A DNA stretch of 64,000 nt from Pectobacterium aquaticum (GCF_003382565.3 NZ_CP086253.1:2356001-2420000), one strand, 5' to 3'; positions 8,258-17,457 are shown, counted from the stretch's first letter. Made by a program: numbers and translations. The notes: generated from the letters alone by a model not told the origin.

Positions 8258-9625
8258 ATGCAGGAAACCGTATTACATAAAATTGTGCGTGATAAAGCGC
8301 TTTGGGTTGCGGAACGAGAAAAAGCACAGCCGCTGGCCTCTTTTCAGCATGAGATCGTTCCCAGCCAGCGCGACTTTTATCAGGCGCTGAAACAGGATAA
8401 GCCCGCCTTTATTCTTGAATGCAAAAAGGCTTCACCGTCGAAGGGATTGATTCGCGATGATTTCGACCCGGTAGCGATAGCTCAGGTCTATAAAGATTAC
8501 GCGTCTGCTATTTCCGTTTTGACTGACGAAAAGTATTTTCAGGGCGATTTTGCCTTTCTGCCGCAGGTTAGCGCAGCAGTACATCAGCCGGTGCTGTGCA
8601 AAGACTTTATTATTTCGCCTTATCAGATCTATCTGGCTCGCTACTATCAGGCCGATGCCATTCTGCTGATGTTGTCCGTGCTGGACGACGAGCAGTATCA
8701 GCAACTGGCCGAGGTGGCGCACAGCCTGAAGCTGGGCGTGTTGACAGAAGTCAGTAATGAAGAAGAGCTGCTGCGGGCGATTCAGCTCGAAGCACGCGTC
8801 GTTGGGATCAACAACCGCGACCTGCGCGATCTCTCGATTGACCTCAACCGTACCCGAACACTCGCACCGCGTCTGCCTGCTGGCGTCACCGTGATCAGTG
8901 AATCCGGTATCAACTGCCAGGCACAGATTCGTGAACTCAGCGCCTTTGCTCAGGGCTTCCTGATCGGCAGTTCGCTGATGTCTGAGCCGGATCTGAACGG
9001 CGCAGTACGCCGCGTTATCCTAGGCGAGAACAAAGTCTGCGGCCTGACGCGCGCAGCAGATGCACAGGCCGCCTATCAAGCGGGTGCGCTCTACGGCGGT
9101 TTAATCTTCGTCGCCAGCTCCCCACGCTATGTTGACGCCAAACAAGCCGCCGACGTTATGACAGGCGCCCCACTGCGCTATGTCGGTGTTTTCCGCAATG
9201 CGCCCGTCGAACACATCGTTGCTATCACAACGCAGTTAGGGTTAGCGGCCGTTCAACTGCACGGTGATGAAGATCAACAGACCATCGACCGGTTACGTCA
9301 GCAATTACCCGCGACCTGCCAGATTTGGAAAGCATTAAGCATCGCGGATGTGCTGCCAGAACGCAATTTTACCCACGTCGATCGCTACGTGTTTGACAAC
9401 GGTCAGGGCGGCAGCGGTAAAACCTTTAATTGGTCGCTGCTGGCGAATCAGTCATTGGATAACGTGCTGTTGGCCGGTGGCCTGAATAGCGATAATTGCG
9501 CACTGGCGGCACAGCAAGGTTGCGCAGGACTGGATTTCAATTCCGGGGTCGAAAGCGAACCGGGAAAAAAAGACTCACATAAAATTGCTGCGGTTTTTGC
9601 GACATTACGTCAGCCGCAACACTAA
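8258..9625 (+). CDS. trpC: Bifunctional indole-3-glycerol phosphate synthase / phosphoribosylanthranilate isomerase
   Basis: 455 residues, a TrpC-TrpF fusion as in E. coli. The N-terminal half (about 1-255) is the IGPS TIM barrel with ECKKASPSKG near residue 54, CKDFIISPYQ, GINNRDL and SESGI. The C-terminal half is the PRAI barrel with VCGLTR, QLHGDED and the phosphate-binding LAGGLNSDN and GLDFNSGVE segments. The two domains carry out consecutive steps between PRA and indole-glycerol phosphate. I chose ATG 8258 (MQETVLHKIV), 7 nt after trpD, rather than an upstream start inside trpD. Confidence 0.97.
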   Translation: MQETVLHKIVRDKALWVAEREKAQPLASFQHEIVPSQRDFYQALKQDKPAFILECKKASPSKGLIRDDFDPVAIAQVYKDYASAISVLTDEKYFQGDFAFLPQVSAAVHQPVLCKDFIISPYQIYLARYYQADAILLMLSVLDDEQYQQLAEVAHSLKLGVLTEVSNEEELLRAIQLEARVVGINNRDLRDLSIDLNRTRTLAPRLPAGVTVISESGINCQAQIRELSAFAQGFLIGSSLMSEPDLNGAVRRVILGENKVCGLTRAADAQAAYQAGALYGGLIFVASSPRYVDAKQAADVMTGAPLRYVGVFRNAPVEHIVAITTQLGLAAVQLHGDEDQQTIDRLRQQLPATCQIWKALSIADVLPERNFTHVDRYVFDNGQGGSGKTFNWSLLANQSLDNVLLAGGLNSDNCALAAQQGCAGLDFNSGVESEPGKKDSHKIAAVFATLRQPQH

Positions 9626-9641
9626 AACAGACGGGAAAATT

Positions 9642-10832
9642 ATGACATTACTCAACCCTTACTTCGGTGAATTCGGCGGACAATTTGTTCCGCAGATCCT
9701 CATCCCGGCGTTACGCCAGTTGGAAGAGGCTTTCGTCAGTGCACAAAAAGATCCTGAATTTCAGGCCGAATTTACCGATCTGCTGAAAAACTATGCGGGT
9801 CGCCCAACAGCGTTAACCTTGTGTCAAAACCTGACTGCTGGGACGAAAACCAAGCTGTACCTGAAGCGTGAAGATTTACTGCACGGCGGTGCGCACAAAA
9901 CCAATCAGGTGCTCGGACAGGCTCTACTGGCTAAGCGCATGGGTAAAAGCGAAATCATCGCCGAAACGGGGGCGGGCCAACACGGTGTCGCAACGGCGCT
10001 GGCTTGCGCCCTGCTCGGCCTGAAATGCCGCGTTTATATGGGTGCAAAAGACGTTGAGCGCCAGTCGCCGAACGTGTTCCGCATGCGTTTGATGGGGGCG
10101 GAAGTGATTCCGGTTCACAGCGGTTCTTCCACGCTGAAAGATGCCTGCAACGAAGCGCTGCGTGACTGGTCTGGCAGCTATGAAACAGCACACTATCTGC
10201 TGGGAACAGCGGCTGGTCCGCATCCTTATCCAACTATCGTGCGTGAGTTTCAACGCATGATTGGTGAGGAAACCAAAGCGCAGATTCTGGAAAAAGAAGG
10301 TCGCTTGCCGGATGCGGTATTAGCCTGTGTCGGCGGTGGCTCTAACGCGATTGGGATGTTCGCTGATTTCATCGACGATACTACCGTCCGTTTGATCGGC
10401 GTTGAACCTGGTGGCTTGGGTATTGAATCCGGGCAGCACGGCGCACCGTTAAAACACGGCCGCGTGGGTATTTATTTCGGCATGAAGTCCCCGATGATGC
10501 AAACGTCCGACGGACAAATTGAAGAGTCTTACTCGATTTCCGCCGGGCTGGATTTCCCGTCCGTAGGGCCGCAGCACGCCCATCTGAACAGCATTGGTCG
10601 TGCCGACTATGTCTCGGTTACCGATGATGAAGCGTTGGATGCTTTCAAAGCACTCTGCCGCGGTGAAGGGATTATTCCCGCACTGGAATCCTCCCACGCG
10701 CTGGCACACGCCTTGAAGATGATCAAAGCGGAGCCAGAGAAGGAGCAACTGCTGGTGGTCAACCTGTCCGGCCGCGGTGATAAAGACATCTTTACTGTGC
10801 ACGATATTTTGAAAGATCGGGGAGAAATCTAA
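9642..10832 (+). CDS. trpB: Tryptophan synthase beta chain
   Basis: 396 residues. PLP enzyme that condenses indole with serine. The PLP-binding lysine is K86 in GGAHKTNQ; the phosphate-binding loop CVGGGSNAIG and the C-terminal GRGDKD are present. The start MTLLNPYFGEFGGQ matches the family; the frame extends 19 codons upstream into trpC, which I do not accept. The stop overlaps trpA by one base (TAATG), coupling synthesis of the alpha and beta subunits, which form an alpha2beta2 complex with an indole tunnel. Confidence 0.98.
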   Translation: MTLLNPYFGEFGGQFVPQILIPALRQLEEAFVSAQKDPEFQAEFTDLLKNYAGRPTALTLCQNLTAGTKTKLYLKREDLLHGGAHKTNQVLGQALLAKRMGKSEIIAETGAGQHGVATALACALLGLKCRVYMGAKDVERQSPNVFRMRLMGAEVIPVHSGSSTLKDACNEALRDWSGSYETAHYLLGTAAGPHPYPTIVREFQRMIGEETKAQILEKEGRLPDAVLACVGGGSNAIGMFADFIDDTTVRLIGVEPGGLGIESGQHGAPLKHGRVGIYFGMKSPMMQTSDGQIEESYSISAGLDFPSVGPQHAHLNSIGRADYVSVTDDEALDAFKALCRGEGIIPALESSHALAHALKMIKAEPEKEQLLVVNLSGRGDKDIFTVHDILKDRGEI

Positions 10833-11638
10833 TGGAACGCTATCAACCGTTATTTAACCGCCTGTCAGAGAAAAAGGAAGGCGCGTTCGTTCCTTTTGTT
10901 ACGCTGGGCGATCCCTCTCCCGAGCAGTCCCTGAAAATTATCGACACGCTGATTGCGGCCGGTGCCGATGCGTTGGAGCTGGGCGTGCCCTTCTCTGACC
11001 CGTTGGCGGATGGCCCGACCATTCAGGATGCCAATCTGCGCGCCTTTGCCGCAGGCGTCACGCCGGACCAATGCTTCGACATGCTGGCAGCCATACGTCA
11101 GAAATATCCAGAAATCCCGATTGGCCTGCTGATGTATGCCAATCTGGTCTTCAGCAACGGTATTGATGAATTTTATCAGCGCTGCGCGCAGGTTGGCGTC
11201 GATTCAGTTTTGGTGGCAGATGTGCCGGTGGAGGAATCTGCGCCGTTCCGTACGGCGGCGCTGCGACACGGCATTGCCCCCATTTTTATCTGTCCGCCTA
11301 ATGCTGATGATGAACTGCTGCGCGAGATCGCTTCTTATGGCCGTGGCTACACCTATTTAGTCTCACGGGCGGGCGTGACTGGGGCAGAAAAGCGCGCACA
11401 GTTGCCGTTGAATCATCTGGTTGCCAAACTGAATGCGTATCATGCTGCCCCGCCGTTACAAGGATTTGGTATTTCCGATCCCGCTCAAGTACGGGAAACG
11501 CTAGCCTCAGGCGCAGCGGGTGCCATTTCTGGCTCCGCGATCGTACGGATTATCGAAAAAAATCTGAACCAGCCCGACGTCATGCTGTCAGAGTTACACG
11601 CCTTTGTAAGTGAAATGAAAGCCGCTACGCGTTCATAA
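10832..11638 (+). CDS. trpA: Tryptophan synthase alpha chain
   Basis: 268 residues, TIM barrel. It cleaves indole-3-glycerol phosphate to indole and glyceraldehyde-3-phosphate. The catalytic residues Glu49 (ALELGVPFSDP) and Asp60 (LADGPTIQ) are in place, as is the phosphate-binding GFGIS segment near the C-terminus. It is the last gene of the trp operon. No strong intrinsic terminator follows; an imperfect GC-rich inverted repeat (about 11649-11688) lies just downstream. Confidence 0.98.
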   Translation: MERYQPLFNRLSEKKEGAFVPFVTLGDPSPEQSLKIIDTLIAAGADALELGVPFSDPLADGPTIQDANLRAFAAGVTPDQCFDMLAAIRQKYPEIPIGLLMYANLVFSNGIDEFYQRCAQVGVDSVLVADVPVEESAPFRTAALRHGIAPIFICPPNADDELLREIASYGRGYTYLVSRAGVTGAEKRAQLPLNHLVAKLNAYHAAPPLQGFGISDPAQVRETLASGAAGAISGSAIVRIIEKNLNQPDVMLSELHAFVSEMKAATRS

Positions 11639-12023
11639 CACGTTTCAGGTGCGCGATTTGTGCTTCATACAAGTCCTATCGCGCGCCGAATAATGTTTCA
11701 AATTATTTCTCATTTGATTAAATATTAATAATTTCAATTATTATTCAATGTCTGATTTATTATAATTGTAAGCAATGTTTTCCAATTGAAATAATTATTT
11801 AATTTCACATCAAAGAAATAAATCAAATAACCATTATTTTTTAAACCGCATAAATCCCACCAATAAAATACGAAGACAATCACAGAAATGAGATCATTTT
11901 AAATTTTCTCTTTTTAACGATCTTGTTCACATTACTGTAAGAAATAATAAATAGAATGGAACCGCTGAACAAAAGTGGCAGCGCGTTTTTAAATAATAAT
12001 TCTCTTTGACTTGGGATAATAAA
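11639..12023. other. AT-rich gap between trpA and the KdgM-type porin
   Basis: About 385 bp with no gene. An imperfect inverted repeat GGTGCGCGAT/ATCGCGCGCC (11649-11688) without a T run may end the trp transcript. The rest is strongly AT-rich, with a short inverted repeat GAAAT...ATTTC at 11788-11806. It is likely the control region of the porin. I looked for a KdgR-type box and found nothing convincing. Confidence 0.5.
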
Positions 12024-12743
12024 ATGAAAGTTAAAATATTGACGATGATGGTAACTTCTTTAATCAGCTTAAGCTCTATGGCTGTAACGATTGACTATCG
12101 CCATGAAATGAAGGATACGGCAAAGAACGATCATAAAGATCGTCTGCTGATGTCCCACCGTTTTGATAACGGTTTTGGCCTGTCAATGGAAGCCACGTGG
12201 AAACAGTCAGGTAAAGACAATACGCCAAATAAACCCTATAACGAAACGGTCAGCAACGGTACTGAAGTCACTGCCAGCTACCTGTACAAATTCGATAAAA
12301 CCTTTGGTTTGGAAGCTGGCTTAAATATGGTTTCCACTTCTGACAACAACAACTACCGTCCATATATCAAAGGAACGGCCAACATTACCGATTCCCTGTA
12401 CTATGGCCTGCGCTACCGTGCATCCTACCTGCGCAAAAGTGACAGCATTGGTACTTCAGCCCCTTCAGATATGAAAGGCTACACCATCACCAGTACATTG
12501 GGTTACAAACTGCCAGCGAACTTTGTGGTTGAATACGAATTTGAATACGACAAGAAAACTAAAGCCGGTTCTGTTGGCTACATTGCTGACAACGACAACT
12601 ATGGCCTGACTCACAACGTTAAATTAGCGTATAAATATGACAAAAACTGGACTCCTTACGCTGAAGTCGGCAACGTTGTTGGCAGCACAACAACGGACGA
12701 GCGTCAGACTCGCTACCGCGTTGGTGTACAATACAGTTTCTAA
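12024..12743 (+). CDS. KdgM-family outer-membrane porin, probable oligogalacturonate channel
   Basis: 239 residues. A signal peptide (MKVKILTMMVTSLISLSSMA) is followed by VTIDYRHEMKD and alternating amphipathic beta-strands, ending in the outer-membrane signature RYRVGVQYSF with terminal Phe. This is the layout of the KdgM/KdgN family of small monomeric porins that admit pectin-derived oligogalacturonates in Dickeya and Pectobacterium. I cannot tell which paralogue this is, so I give no symbol. ATG 12024 gives a clean signal peptide; an ATG six codons upstream is in frame. The gene replaces E. coli yciGFE between trpA and ompW. Confidence 0.87.
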   Translation: MKVKILTMMVTSLISLSSMAVTIDYRHEMKDTAKNDHKDRLLMSHRFDNGFGLSMEATWKQSGKDNTPNKPYNETVSNGTEVTASYLYKFDKTFGLEAGLNMVSTSDNNNYRPYIKGTANITDSLYYGLRYRASYLRKSDSIGTSAPSDMKGYTITSTLGYKLPANFVVEYEFEYDKKTKAGSVGYIADNDNYGLTHNVKLAYKYDKNWTPYAEVGNVVGSTTTDERQTRYRVGVQYSF

Positions 12744-12818
12744 GGGCTAACGCTATCTAGATAATTGCTGTAATAAAAATAGCGTTTCTTTATTAGTTTG
12801 TTATTTCCTGTCTATCAA

Positions 12819-12850
12819 AACGGCAACGTTATTTACGTCGCCGTTTTTTA
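12819..12850 (+). terminator. Rho-independent terminator of the KdgM-type porin gene
   Basis: ACGGCAACGT (12820-12829) pairs with ACGTCGCCGT (12835-12844) with one internal mismatch; a run of T follows. It lies about 75 nt after the porin stop. Confidence 0.75.
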
Positions 12851-12902
12851 TGGCGTGCCATCCCTAGCCGCCACCCTTACGGGCCGTTGCTAATGCAACG
12901 TT

Positions 12903-12928
12903 AAAAATTTCTCCCGGAAATTTTTTAT
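12903..12928 (-). terminator. Probable terminator of ompW
   Basis: AAAAATTTC pairs with GAAATTTTT across a short GC loop (12903-12925), flanked by A and T runs on both sides. It lies about 30 nt after the ompW stop on the minus strand. The stem is AT-rich and so weaker than most. Confidence 0.5.
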
Positions 12929-12954
12929 TCATCAAACTACATTAACAATCACAA

Positions 12955-13590
12955 TCAGAAGCGATAGCCTAAGCCAAACATAAAGACCCATGGATCAAGC
13001 GTAGTATGGATACTTTGCTGATTGTTCCCGGCTTTAAATTTCACATCGGTATCAATATCCATCCACCACACGGACATGTTTACCAACCAATTTTTATCCA
13101 GGTTGTAATCCAAGCCCGCTTGTGCAGCAACACCCCAAGAATTTTTCAGGCTCAGATCGCTCAGCCCTGCACTTTTCCCCGTATCATTAAATTTCTCATC
13201 GAAGAACAGGGTGTAATTCAGGCCAACGCCCAAATACGGGCGCAATTTATCTTCTTTATCACCAAAGTAGTACTGTGCCACCAGAGACGGCGGCAGGTGT
13301 TTCACTTCTGCGATTGTCCCCGTGCTTTGTAAGCCGACTTTATGGTTAAACGGCGTAGCGGCCAGCAATTCAACCCCAATATTATCCGTCACCATGTAGC
13401 TGAAAGTCAGACCCAGTTGCGTATTGTTATTCACCTGAAAGGATCCCAAGCTACCCAGCACGTTATCGGAGCTTTCAACCGGTCGTACGGTTGCCGATCC
13501 CGCCCGAACAATGAAATCACCCGCTTGATGAGCCTGTGTCAATGCAGGCATGAGCGCCGCTGCCAACAATAAGAAAGATGTCTTTTTCAT
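12955..13590 (-). CDS. ompW: OmpW, small outer-membrane beta-barrel protein
   Basis: 211 residues. A signal peptide (MKKTSFLLLAAALMPALTQA) precedes HQAGDFIVRAGSATVRP, the OmpW N-terminal signature, and the protein ends DPWVFMFGLGYRF with terminal Phe for barrel assembly. OmpW forms a narrow 8-stranded barrel with a hydrophobic channel. I chose ATG 13590, with GGAG upstream, over an in-frame start four codons earlier. An exact FNR-type box lies about 150 bp upstream, consistent with the known anaerobic control of ompW in E. coli. Confidence 0.95.
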   Translation of the reverse strand: MKKTSFLLLAAALMPALTQAHQAGDFIVRAGSATVRPVESSDNVLGSLGSFQVNNNTQLGLTFSYMVTDNIGVELLAATPFNHKVGLQSTGTIAEVKHLPPSLVAQYYFGDKEDKLRPYLGVGLNYTLFFDEKFNDTGKSAGLSDLSLKNSWGVAAQAGLDYNLDKNWLVNMSVWWMDIDTDVKFKAGNNQQSIHTTLDPWVFMFGLGYRF

Positions 13591-13736
13591 TACCCACTCC
13601 ATTTATAGGGTTTAAATTTCGAGCGAAATATACCCCTAAGTAGGTATTCTTGTTTTAAGCCAGATCACATCTTTTAAAGATTTTACGCCCAAATTGAACG
13701 AAATCATTTATCACTAACTGATTAAATTTCATGAAA

Positions 13737-13750
13737 TTGATCCAGATCAA
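13737..13750. promoter_or_regulatory. FNR-type box in the ompW-yciC intergenic region
   Basis: TTGATCCAGATCAA is an exact match to the FNR consensus TTGAT-N4-ATCAA. It lies in the 339-bp gap between divergent ompW and yciC, 147 bp from the ompW start and 180 bp from the yciC start. Assignment to ompW rests on known FNR control in E. coli. Confidence 0.75.
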
Positions 13751-13929
13751 TAGTATCGCAAGGCATCAAATACGCCACAGGTGACGATAAGCGCCACGAT
13801 GAGTAGCCATGCCACACTGACCTCATTAGTGAGGCGAAACATCGTTGACGGGGTGCCACAGCGCGAATTAACAGGTTACAATTGGGAGTTAAGTTCTCTC
13901 TGTCGATTTATCTTTTTCAAGGAGCCTGC

Positions 13930-14682
13930 ATGCCTATCACGGCTAACACGTTGTACCGTGACACGATGAATTTCACCCGCAACCAGTTCATCAGCATCTT
14001 AATGCTGTCACTGTTGACGGCATTCATTACTGTCATACTGAATCATGCACTATCGCCTTCTGGAGACGAGTTACAGATTCTGAGTAGTTCCAGCAGCGAT
14101 CTGTCATCTTCTGTCGAAGCTGGCTTGATGGATATGATTCAGCAGATGACACCGGAACAACAAACCGTGTTACTGAAAATGTCAGCAGCAGGCACCTTTG
14201 CTGCGTTAGCGGGCAATGCGCTGCTGACGGGCGGGGTTCTGATGCTGATCCAGCTGGTTTCTGACGGACAGCGCACCAGTGCACTGCGAGCAATTGGCGC
14301 ATCGGCACCTTTTTTACTGCGTTTGCTTATCCTGATCCTGCTGTGCACCCTGCTCATTCAACTTGGCATGATGCTTCTGGTCATCCCTGGCGTACTGCTG
14401 GCTATTGCGCTGAGTTTATCACCCGTGATTGTCGTCACGGAAAAAAGCGGAATTTTCAACGCGATTAAAGTGAGTACTAAACTGGCTTACGGTAACCTGC
14501 GTGCAACCGCGCCTGCCATCGTGATGTGGCTACTGGCTAAAATCGCTATTTTGTTGATCGTGTCGAAGTTACCGATTTCCTCACCGACCGTGCTCGGCGT
14601 GGTTCTGAACGGCTTAGGCAACCTGATCTCCGCGCTCCTGCTCATTTACCTGTTCCGCCTTTATATGCTGCTGCGCGCTTAG
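13930..14682 (+). CDS. yciC: YciC, UPF0259 inner-membrane protein
   Basis: 250 residues with about six hydrophobic membrane segments, including 29-44, a glycine-rich pair around residues 90-110 and LLRLLILILLCTLLIQLGMM. It is an integral inner-membrane protein of unknown function, close to E. coli YciC. AAGGAG lies 7 nt before ATG 13930 and settles the start (MPITANTLYRDT). It is divergent from ompW and precedes yciB and yciA. Confidence 0.93.
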   Translation: MPITANTLYRDTMNFTRNQFISILMLSLLTAFITVILNHALSPSGDELQILSSSSSDLSSSVEAGLMDMIQQMTPEQQTVLLKMSAAGTFAALAGNALLTGGVLMLIQLVSDGQRTSALRAIGASAPFLLRLLILILLCTLLIQLGMMLLVIPGVLLAIALSLSPVIVVTEKSGIFNAIKVSTKLAYGNLRATAPAIVMWLLAKIAILLIVSKLPISSPTVLGVVLNGLGNLISALLLIYLFRLYMLLRA

Positions 14683-14881
14683 CTGCCGCTCTCTGCCTAT
14701 GCTATCGCTCTGGTGGCATAGGTTCCGCCTGATATCCGTTCGCTATCAACCCAATCGTAATTTTCTGCAAATTATTACAATATCTCGGGAATGGTGTTCG
14801 ACAATAAAGGATAATGGCATGAGCTATCGGATAACTCTCGCGAGTTAAGGTTACGACACTGTTGAGTGATGGATTGACATA

Positions 14882-15451
14882 ATGAAGCAACTTCTTGATT
14901 TTATACCGTTGGTCGTTTTTTTTGCGGCCTATAAACTTTATGACATCTATATCGCATCGGGTGCGCTGATTGCGGCAACGGCCCTGTCACTCGTGGTCAC
15001 CTGGGTGATGTACCGTAAAATAGAGAAAATGACGCTGGTCACCTTTGCCATGGTCGTCGTTTTCGGTTCGCTAACGTTGGTATTCCATAACGATCTGTTT
15101 ATCAAGTGGAAAGTCACCATCATCTACGGTTTGTTCGCCATTGCCCTGCTGGTTAGCCAGTTTGTGATGAAACAGACCCTGATTCAGAAAATGCTGGGTA
15201 AAGAGTTAACCTTGCCGCAACCCGTCTGGGGGAAACTGAATTTCGCCTGGGCTATGTTCTTTCTGGTGTGTGGGCTGGTTAACATCTATATTGCTTTCTG
15301 GTTACCGCAAAACGTTTGGGTTAATTTCAAAGTCTTTGGTCTGACCGGCGTGACGCTGCTGTTTACGCTGATTTGTGGCGTTTATATCTATCGTCACTTG
15401 CCTAACGATCAGGAAAAGTCAGAAGAAGAAAAAAGCGAGCAACAGCAATAG
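14882..15451 (+). CDS. yciB: YciB, inner-membrane spanning protein linked to septation
   Basis: 189 residues with about five transmembrane helices and the family signatures MKQLLDFIPLVVFF, FHNDLFIKWKVTIIYGLFA, LGKELTLPQPVW and WLPQNVWVNFKVFG. Also called IspZ or intracellular septation protein A; the E. coli protein interacts with cell elongation and division components and affects envelope integrity. The C-terminus carries an acidic and Gln-rich tail about ten residues longer than in E. coli. yciA follows 19 nt downstream, probably in the same transcript. Confidence 0.94.
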   Translation: MKQLLDFIPLVVFFAAYKLYDIYIASGALIAATALSLVVTWVMYRKIEKMTLVTFAMVVVFGSLTLVFHNDLFIKWKVTIIYGLFAIALLVSQFVMKQTLIQKMLGKELTLPQPVWGKLNFAWAMFFLVCGLVNIYIAFWLPQNVWVNFKVFGLTGVTLLFTLICGVYIYRHLPNDQEKSEEEKSEQQQ

Positions 15452-15470
15452 CCAAAGCGAGATAGACACA

Positions 15471-15893
15471 ATGAGCACACAAAACGTGTTACCACAGGGC
15501 GAACTGGTTCTCCGCACGCTGGCAATGCCAGCTGATACCAATGCGAACGGGGATATTTTTGGCGGCTGGTTGATGTCGCAAATGGACATCGGCGGCGCGA
15601 TTCTGGCGAAAGAAATTGCCGAGGGGCGTGTCGTTACCGTACGGGTTGATGGGATGTCGTTCTTAAAACCTGTCGCCGTCGGCGATGTGGTTTGCTGCTA
15701 TGCACGTTGTTTACGTACTGGCCGTAGCTCTATCAACGTCAATGTTGAAGTGTGGGTGAAGAAAGTCTCCTCTGAACCGATTGGTCAGCGCTATCGGGCT
15801 ACCGAAGCATTATTCACCTATGTCGCCGTAGATGAAGAAGGCCATCCGCGCGAACTGCCCGCAGGTAAAAGCAACTTCACGCCAAGCGAGTGA
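15471..15893 (+). CDS. yciA: YciA, acyl-CoA thioester hydrolase
   Basis: 140-residue hotdog-fold thioesterase. NANGDIFGGWLMSQMD near residues 23-38 carries the catalytic Asp and the helix of the hotdog fold, followed by VTVRVDGMSFLKPVAVGD. YciA hydrolyses a broad range of short- to long-chain acyl-CoAs. I chose ATG 15471, 19 nt after yciB, because upstream in-frame codons run through the yciB 3' end. A strong hairpin follows and separates it from convergent tonB. Confidence 0.94.
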   Translation: MSTQNVLPQGELVLRTLAMPADTNANGDIFGGWLMSQMDIGGAILAKEIAEGRVVTVRVDGMSFLKPVAVGDVVCCYARCLRTGRSSINVNVEVWVKKVSSEPIGQRYRATEALFTYVAVDEEGHPRELPAGKSNFTPSE

Positions 15894-15960
15894 TATCGGG
15901 TAGCGTAAGCACTTAATTTGTTAATTGATGTGTTGTTACCGGATATAAAGGCATAACGAA

Positions 15961-16000
15961 AACGGGGCGTCATCTTTGCAGATGACGCCCCGTTTTTTTT
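15961..16000. terminator. Bidirectional terminator between yciA and tonB
   Basis: A perfect stem of at least 12 bp, ACGGGGCGTCATC with GATGACGCCCCGT (15962-15974 and 15981-15993), a 6-nt loop, then a run of T on the plus strand. On the minus strand the tail reads TTTTCG, so it serves convergent tonB as well. Confidence 0.93.
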
Positions 16001-16014
16001 CATATCAGCGTGAA

Positions 16015-16767
16015 TTATTCGACTGCCGCCCCGCCGTCAATGTTAAAGACGATGGTCACCACCAAATCTTTGCCCGGCTTATCGGCTTCATAACGCCATT
16101 TACGCATGGCCTGTTTGATATCGCGTTCGAACATATTACGCGGCTCGGCAGAAAGCACGCGCACGTTGTCAACACGTCCAGACTCATCCACATCAAACTG
16201 CATTTTTACCCGCCCTTCAACGCGCAGGGAAAACGCGCGCGCCGGATACTGCGGCTGTGCGCGGCTCAACGGACGTGGCCCACTTGACTGCGTGCTTGCT
16301 GCGGGCGCGGGTGCCTGTTTCACTGGCGCATTCGTCACATTGCGCGTCGGCTCTTCGCTGGTAAACGGCGAAGGTGGCTGTTTTTCAACAGTCGGCTCAC
16401 GTTTAACTGGTTTCGGCTGCTCAACCTTCTTCACAGGCTTGGGTTCAGGTTTCGGCGGCTTAGGCTTGGGTTCGGGTAATGGCATCGGAACCGGCTGCGG
16501 CAATGGCTCCGGTTCTGGAATCGGTTCCGGCTCGGGCTCGGGCTGCTTGATCGGCTCAGGCTCTGGAACAGATTTGGCTGTTGGTGCCGCCTCATAGGCC
16601 GCTGGGTTCACCATCACAACGCTGATAGGCTTGGATTCCTGCGGTAATTCGATTGAATGATTAAACGAGGCGTACAACAAACCTGCAATCAGTGAACCGT
16701 GAAAACCTACTGAAAGTATGAATGGCCATGAGTAGCGGCGGGTCAAAAAAAACTTTTTTTGCGGCAT
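16015..16767 (-). CDS. tonB: TonB, energy transducer for outer-membrane uptake
   Basis: 250 residues. A single N-terminal membrane anchor (about 13-34) carries S19 and H23, equivalent to the functional Ser and His of E. coli TonB. A long periplasmic spacer of Pro-Glu and Pro-Lys repeats (about 65-125) follows. The C-terminal domain begins at QPQYPARAFSLRVEGRV and ends FNIDGG. With ExbB/ExbD it couples proton motive force to siderophore and vitamin B12 receptors. A Fur-like site lies upstream, and it ends at the shared terminator with yciA. Confidence 0.95.
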   Translation of the reverse strand: MPQKKFFLTRRYSWPFILSVGFHGSLIAGLLYASFNHSIELPQESKPISVVMVNPAAYEAAPTAKSVPEPEPIKQPEPEPEPIPEPEPLPQPVPMPLPEPKPKPPKPEPKPVKKVEQPKPVKREPTVEKQPPSPFTSEEPTRNVTNAPVKQAPAPAASTQSSGPRPLSRAQPQYPARAFSLRVEGRVKMQFDVDESGRVDNVRVLSAEPRNMFERDIKQAMRKWRYEADKPGKDLVVTIVFNIDGGAAVE

Positions 16768-16805
16768 AGTCTGTCTTTATCCTCTTATGCCGCCCAAGTT
16801 TAAAT

Positions 16806-16824
16806 GCAAATAGCAATCATATTC
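16806..16824 (-). promoter_or_regulatory. Fur-like site upstream of tonB
   Basis: A 19-bp AT-rich stretch matching the classical Fur consensus at about 12 of 19 positions, 39-57 bp upstream of the tonB start. tonB is iron-repressed by Fur in E. coli, so the position is sensible; the match itself is only moderate. Confidence 0.5.
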
Positions 16825-17028
16825 AATAACAACCCGTGGAATTGTTAAAAAAACCAAAGTCGTGGGGGGATTACGCTGGCAAATCAACCTATTGTCCTCG
16901 CACTATTGTCTTCAAACAACATCACGTATGATGGTAGAAACACGTTTCTCTTACCCGATAGCGTTTGGCCGCTGGGGTATCAACCCAGTCACAAAACGTA
17001 AAGGTACTTTCCCACCTGTGAGGTCGCT

Positions 17029-17325
17029 ATGTTCTACGTCATTTATGCTGAAGATAATGTTGATTCATTAGCAAAACGCCTGTCGGTCAGACCGGACCAT
17101 CTTGCCCGTTTACAGGCATTACGCGATCAGGGCCGATTGATTACCGCAGGGCCTTTGCCTGCAATCGACAGCGACGATCCCGGTCAGGCTGGTTTTAGCG
17201 GCTCCGTGATTATCGCCGAATTCACATCGCTGGATGAGGCAACAGCATGGGCCAACGCCGATCCTTACCTCGCGGCGGGCGTCTATAAACACGTTAGCGT
17301 GAAGCCATTCAAGAAAGTGTTTTAA
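17029..17325 (+). CDS. yciI: YciI, YCII-family protein
   Basis: 98-residue single-domain protein of the YCII family (dimeric ferredoxin-like fold). RPDHLARLQALRDQGRLITAGPLPA and the C-terminal HVSVKPFKKVF are near-identical to E. coli YciI. Relatives catalyse hydrolytic dechlorination through a His-Asp pair, but the role of YciI itself is unknown. The start MFYVIYAEDN at 17029 agrees with the family; GAGGT lies upstream. An ERIC element sits between its stop and its terminator. Confidence 0.93.
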   Translation: MFYVIYAEDNVDSLAKRLSVRPDHLARLQALRDQGRLITAGPLPAIDSDDPGQAGFSGSVIIAEFTSLDEATAWANADPYLAAGVYKHVSVKPFKKVF

Positions 17326-17331
17326 GGGTTA

Positions 17332-17457
<126 letters not shown>

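Noticed and set aside
11640..12023. KdgR operator for the KdgM-type porin
   Set aside because: Only a half-match (GTTTCA near 11697) was seen; not enough to call a site by eye.
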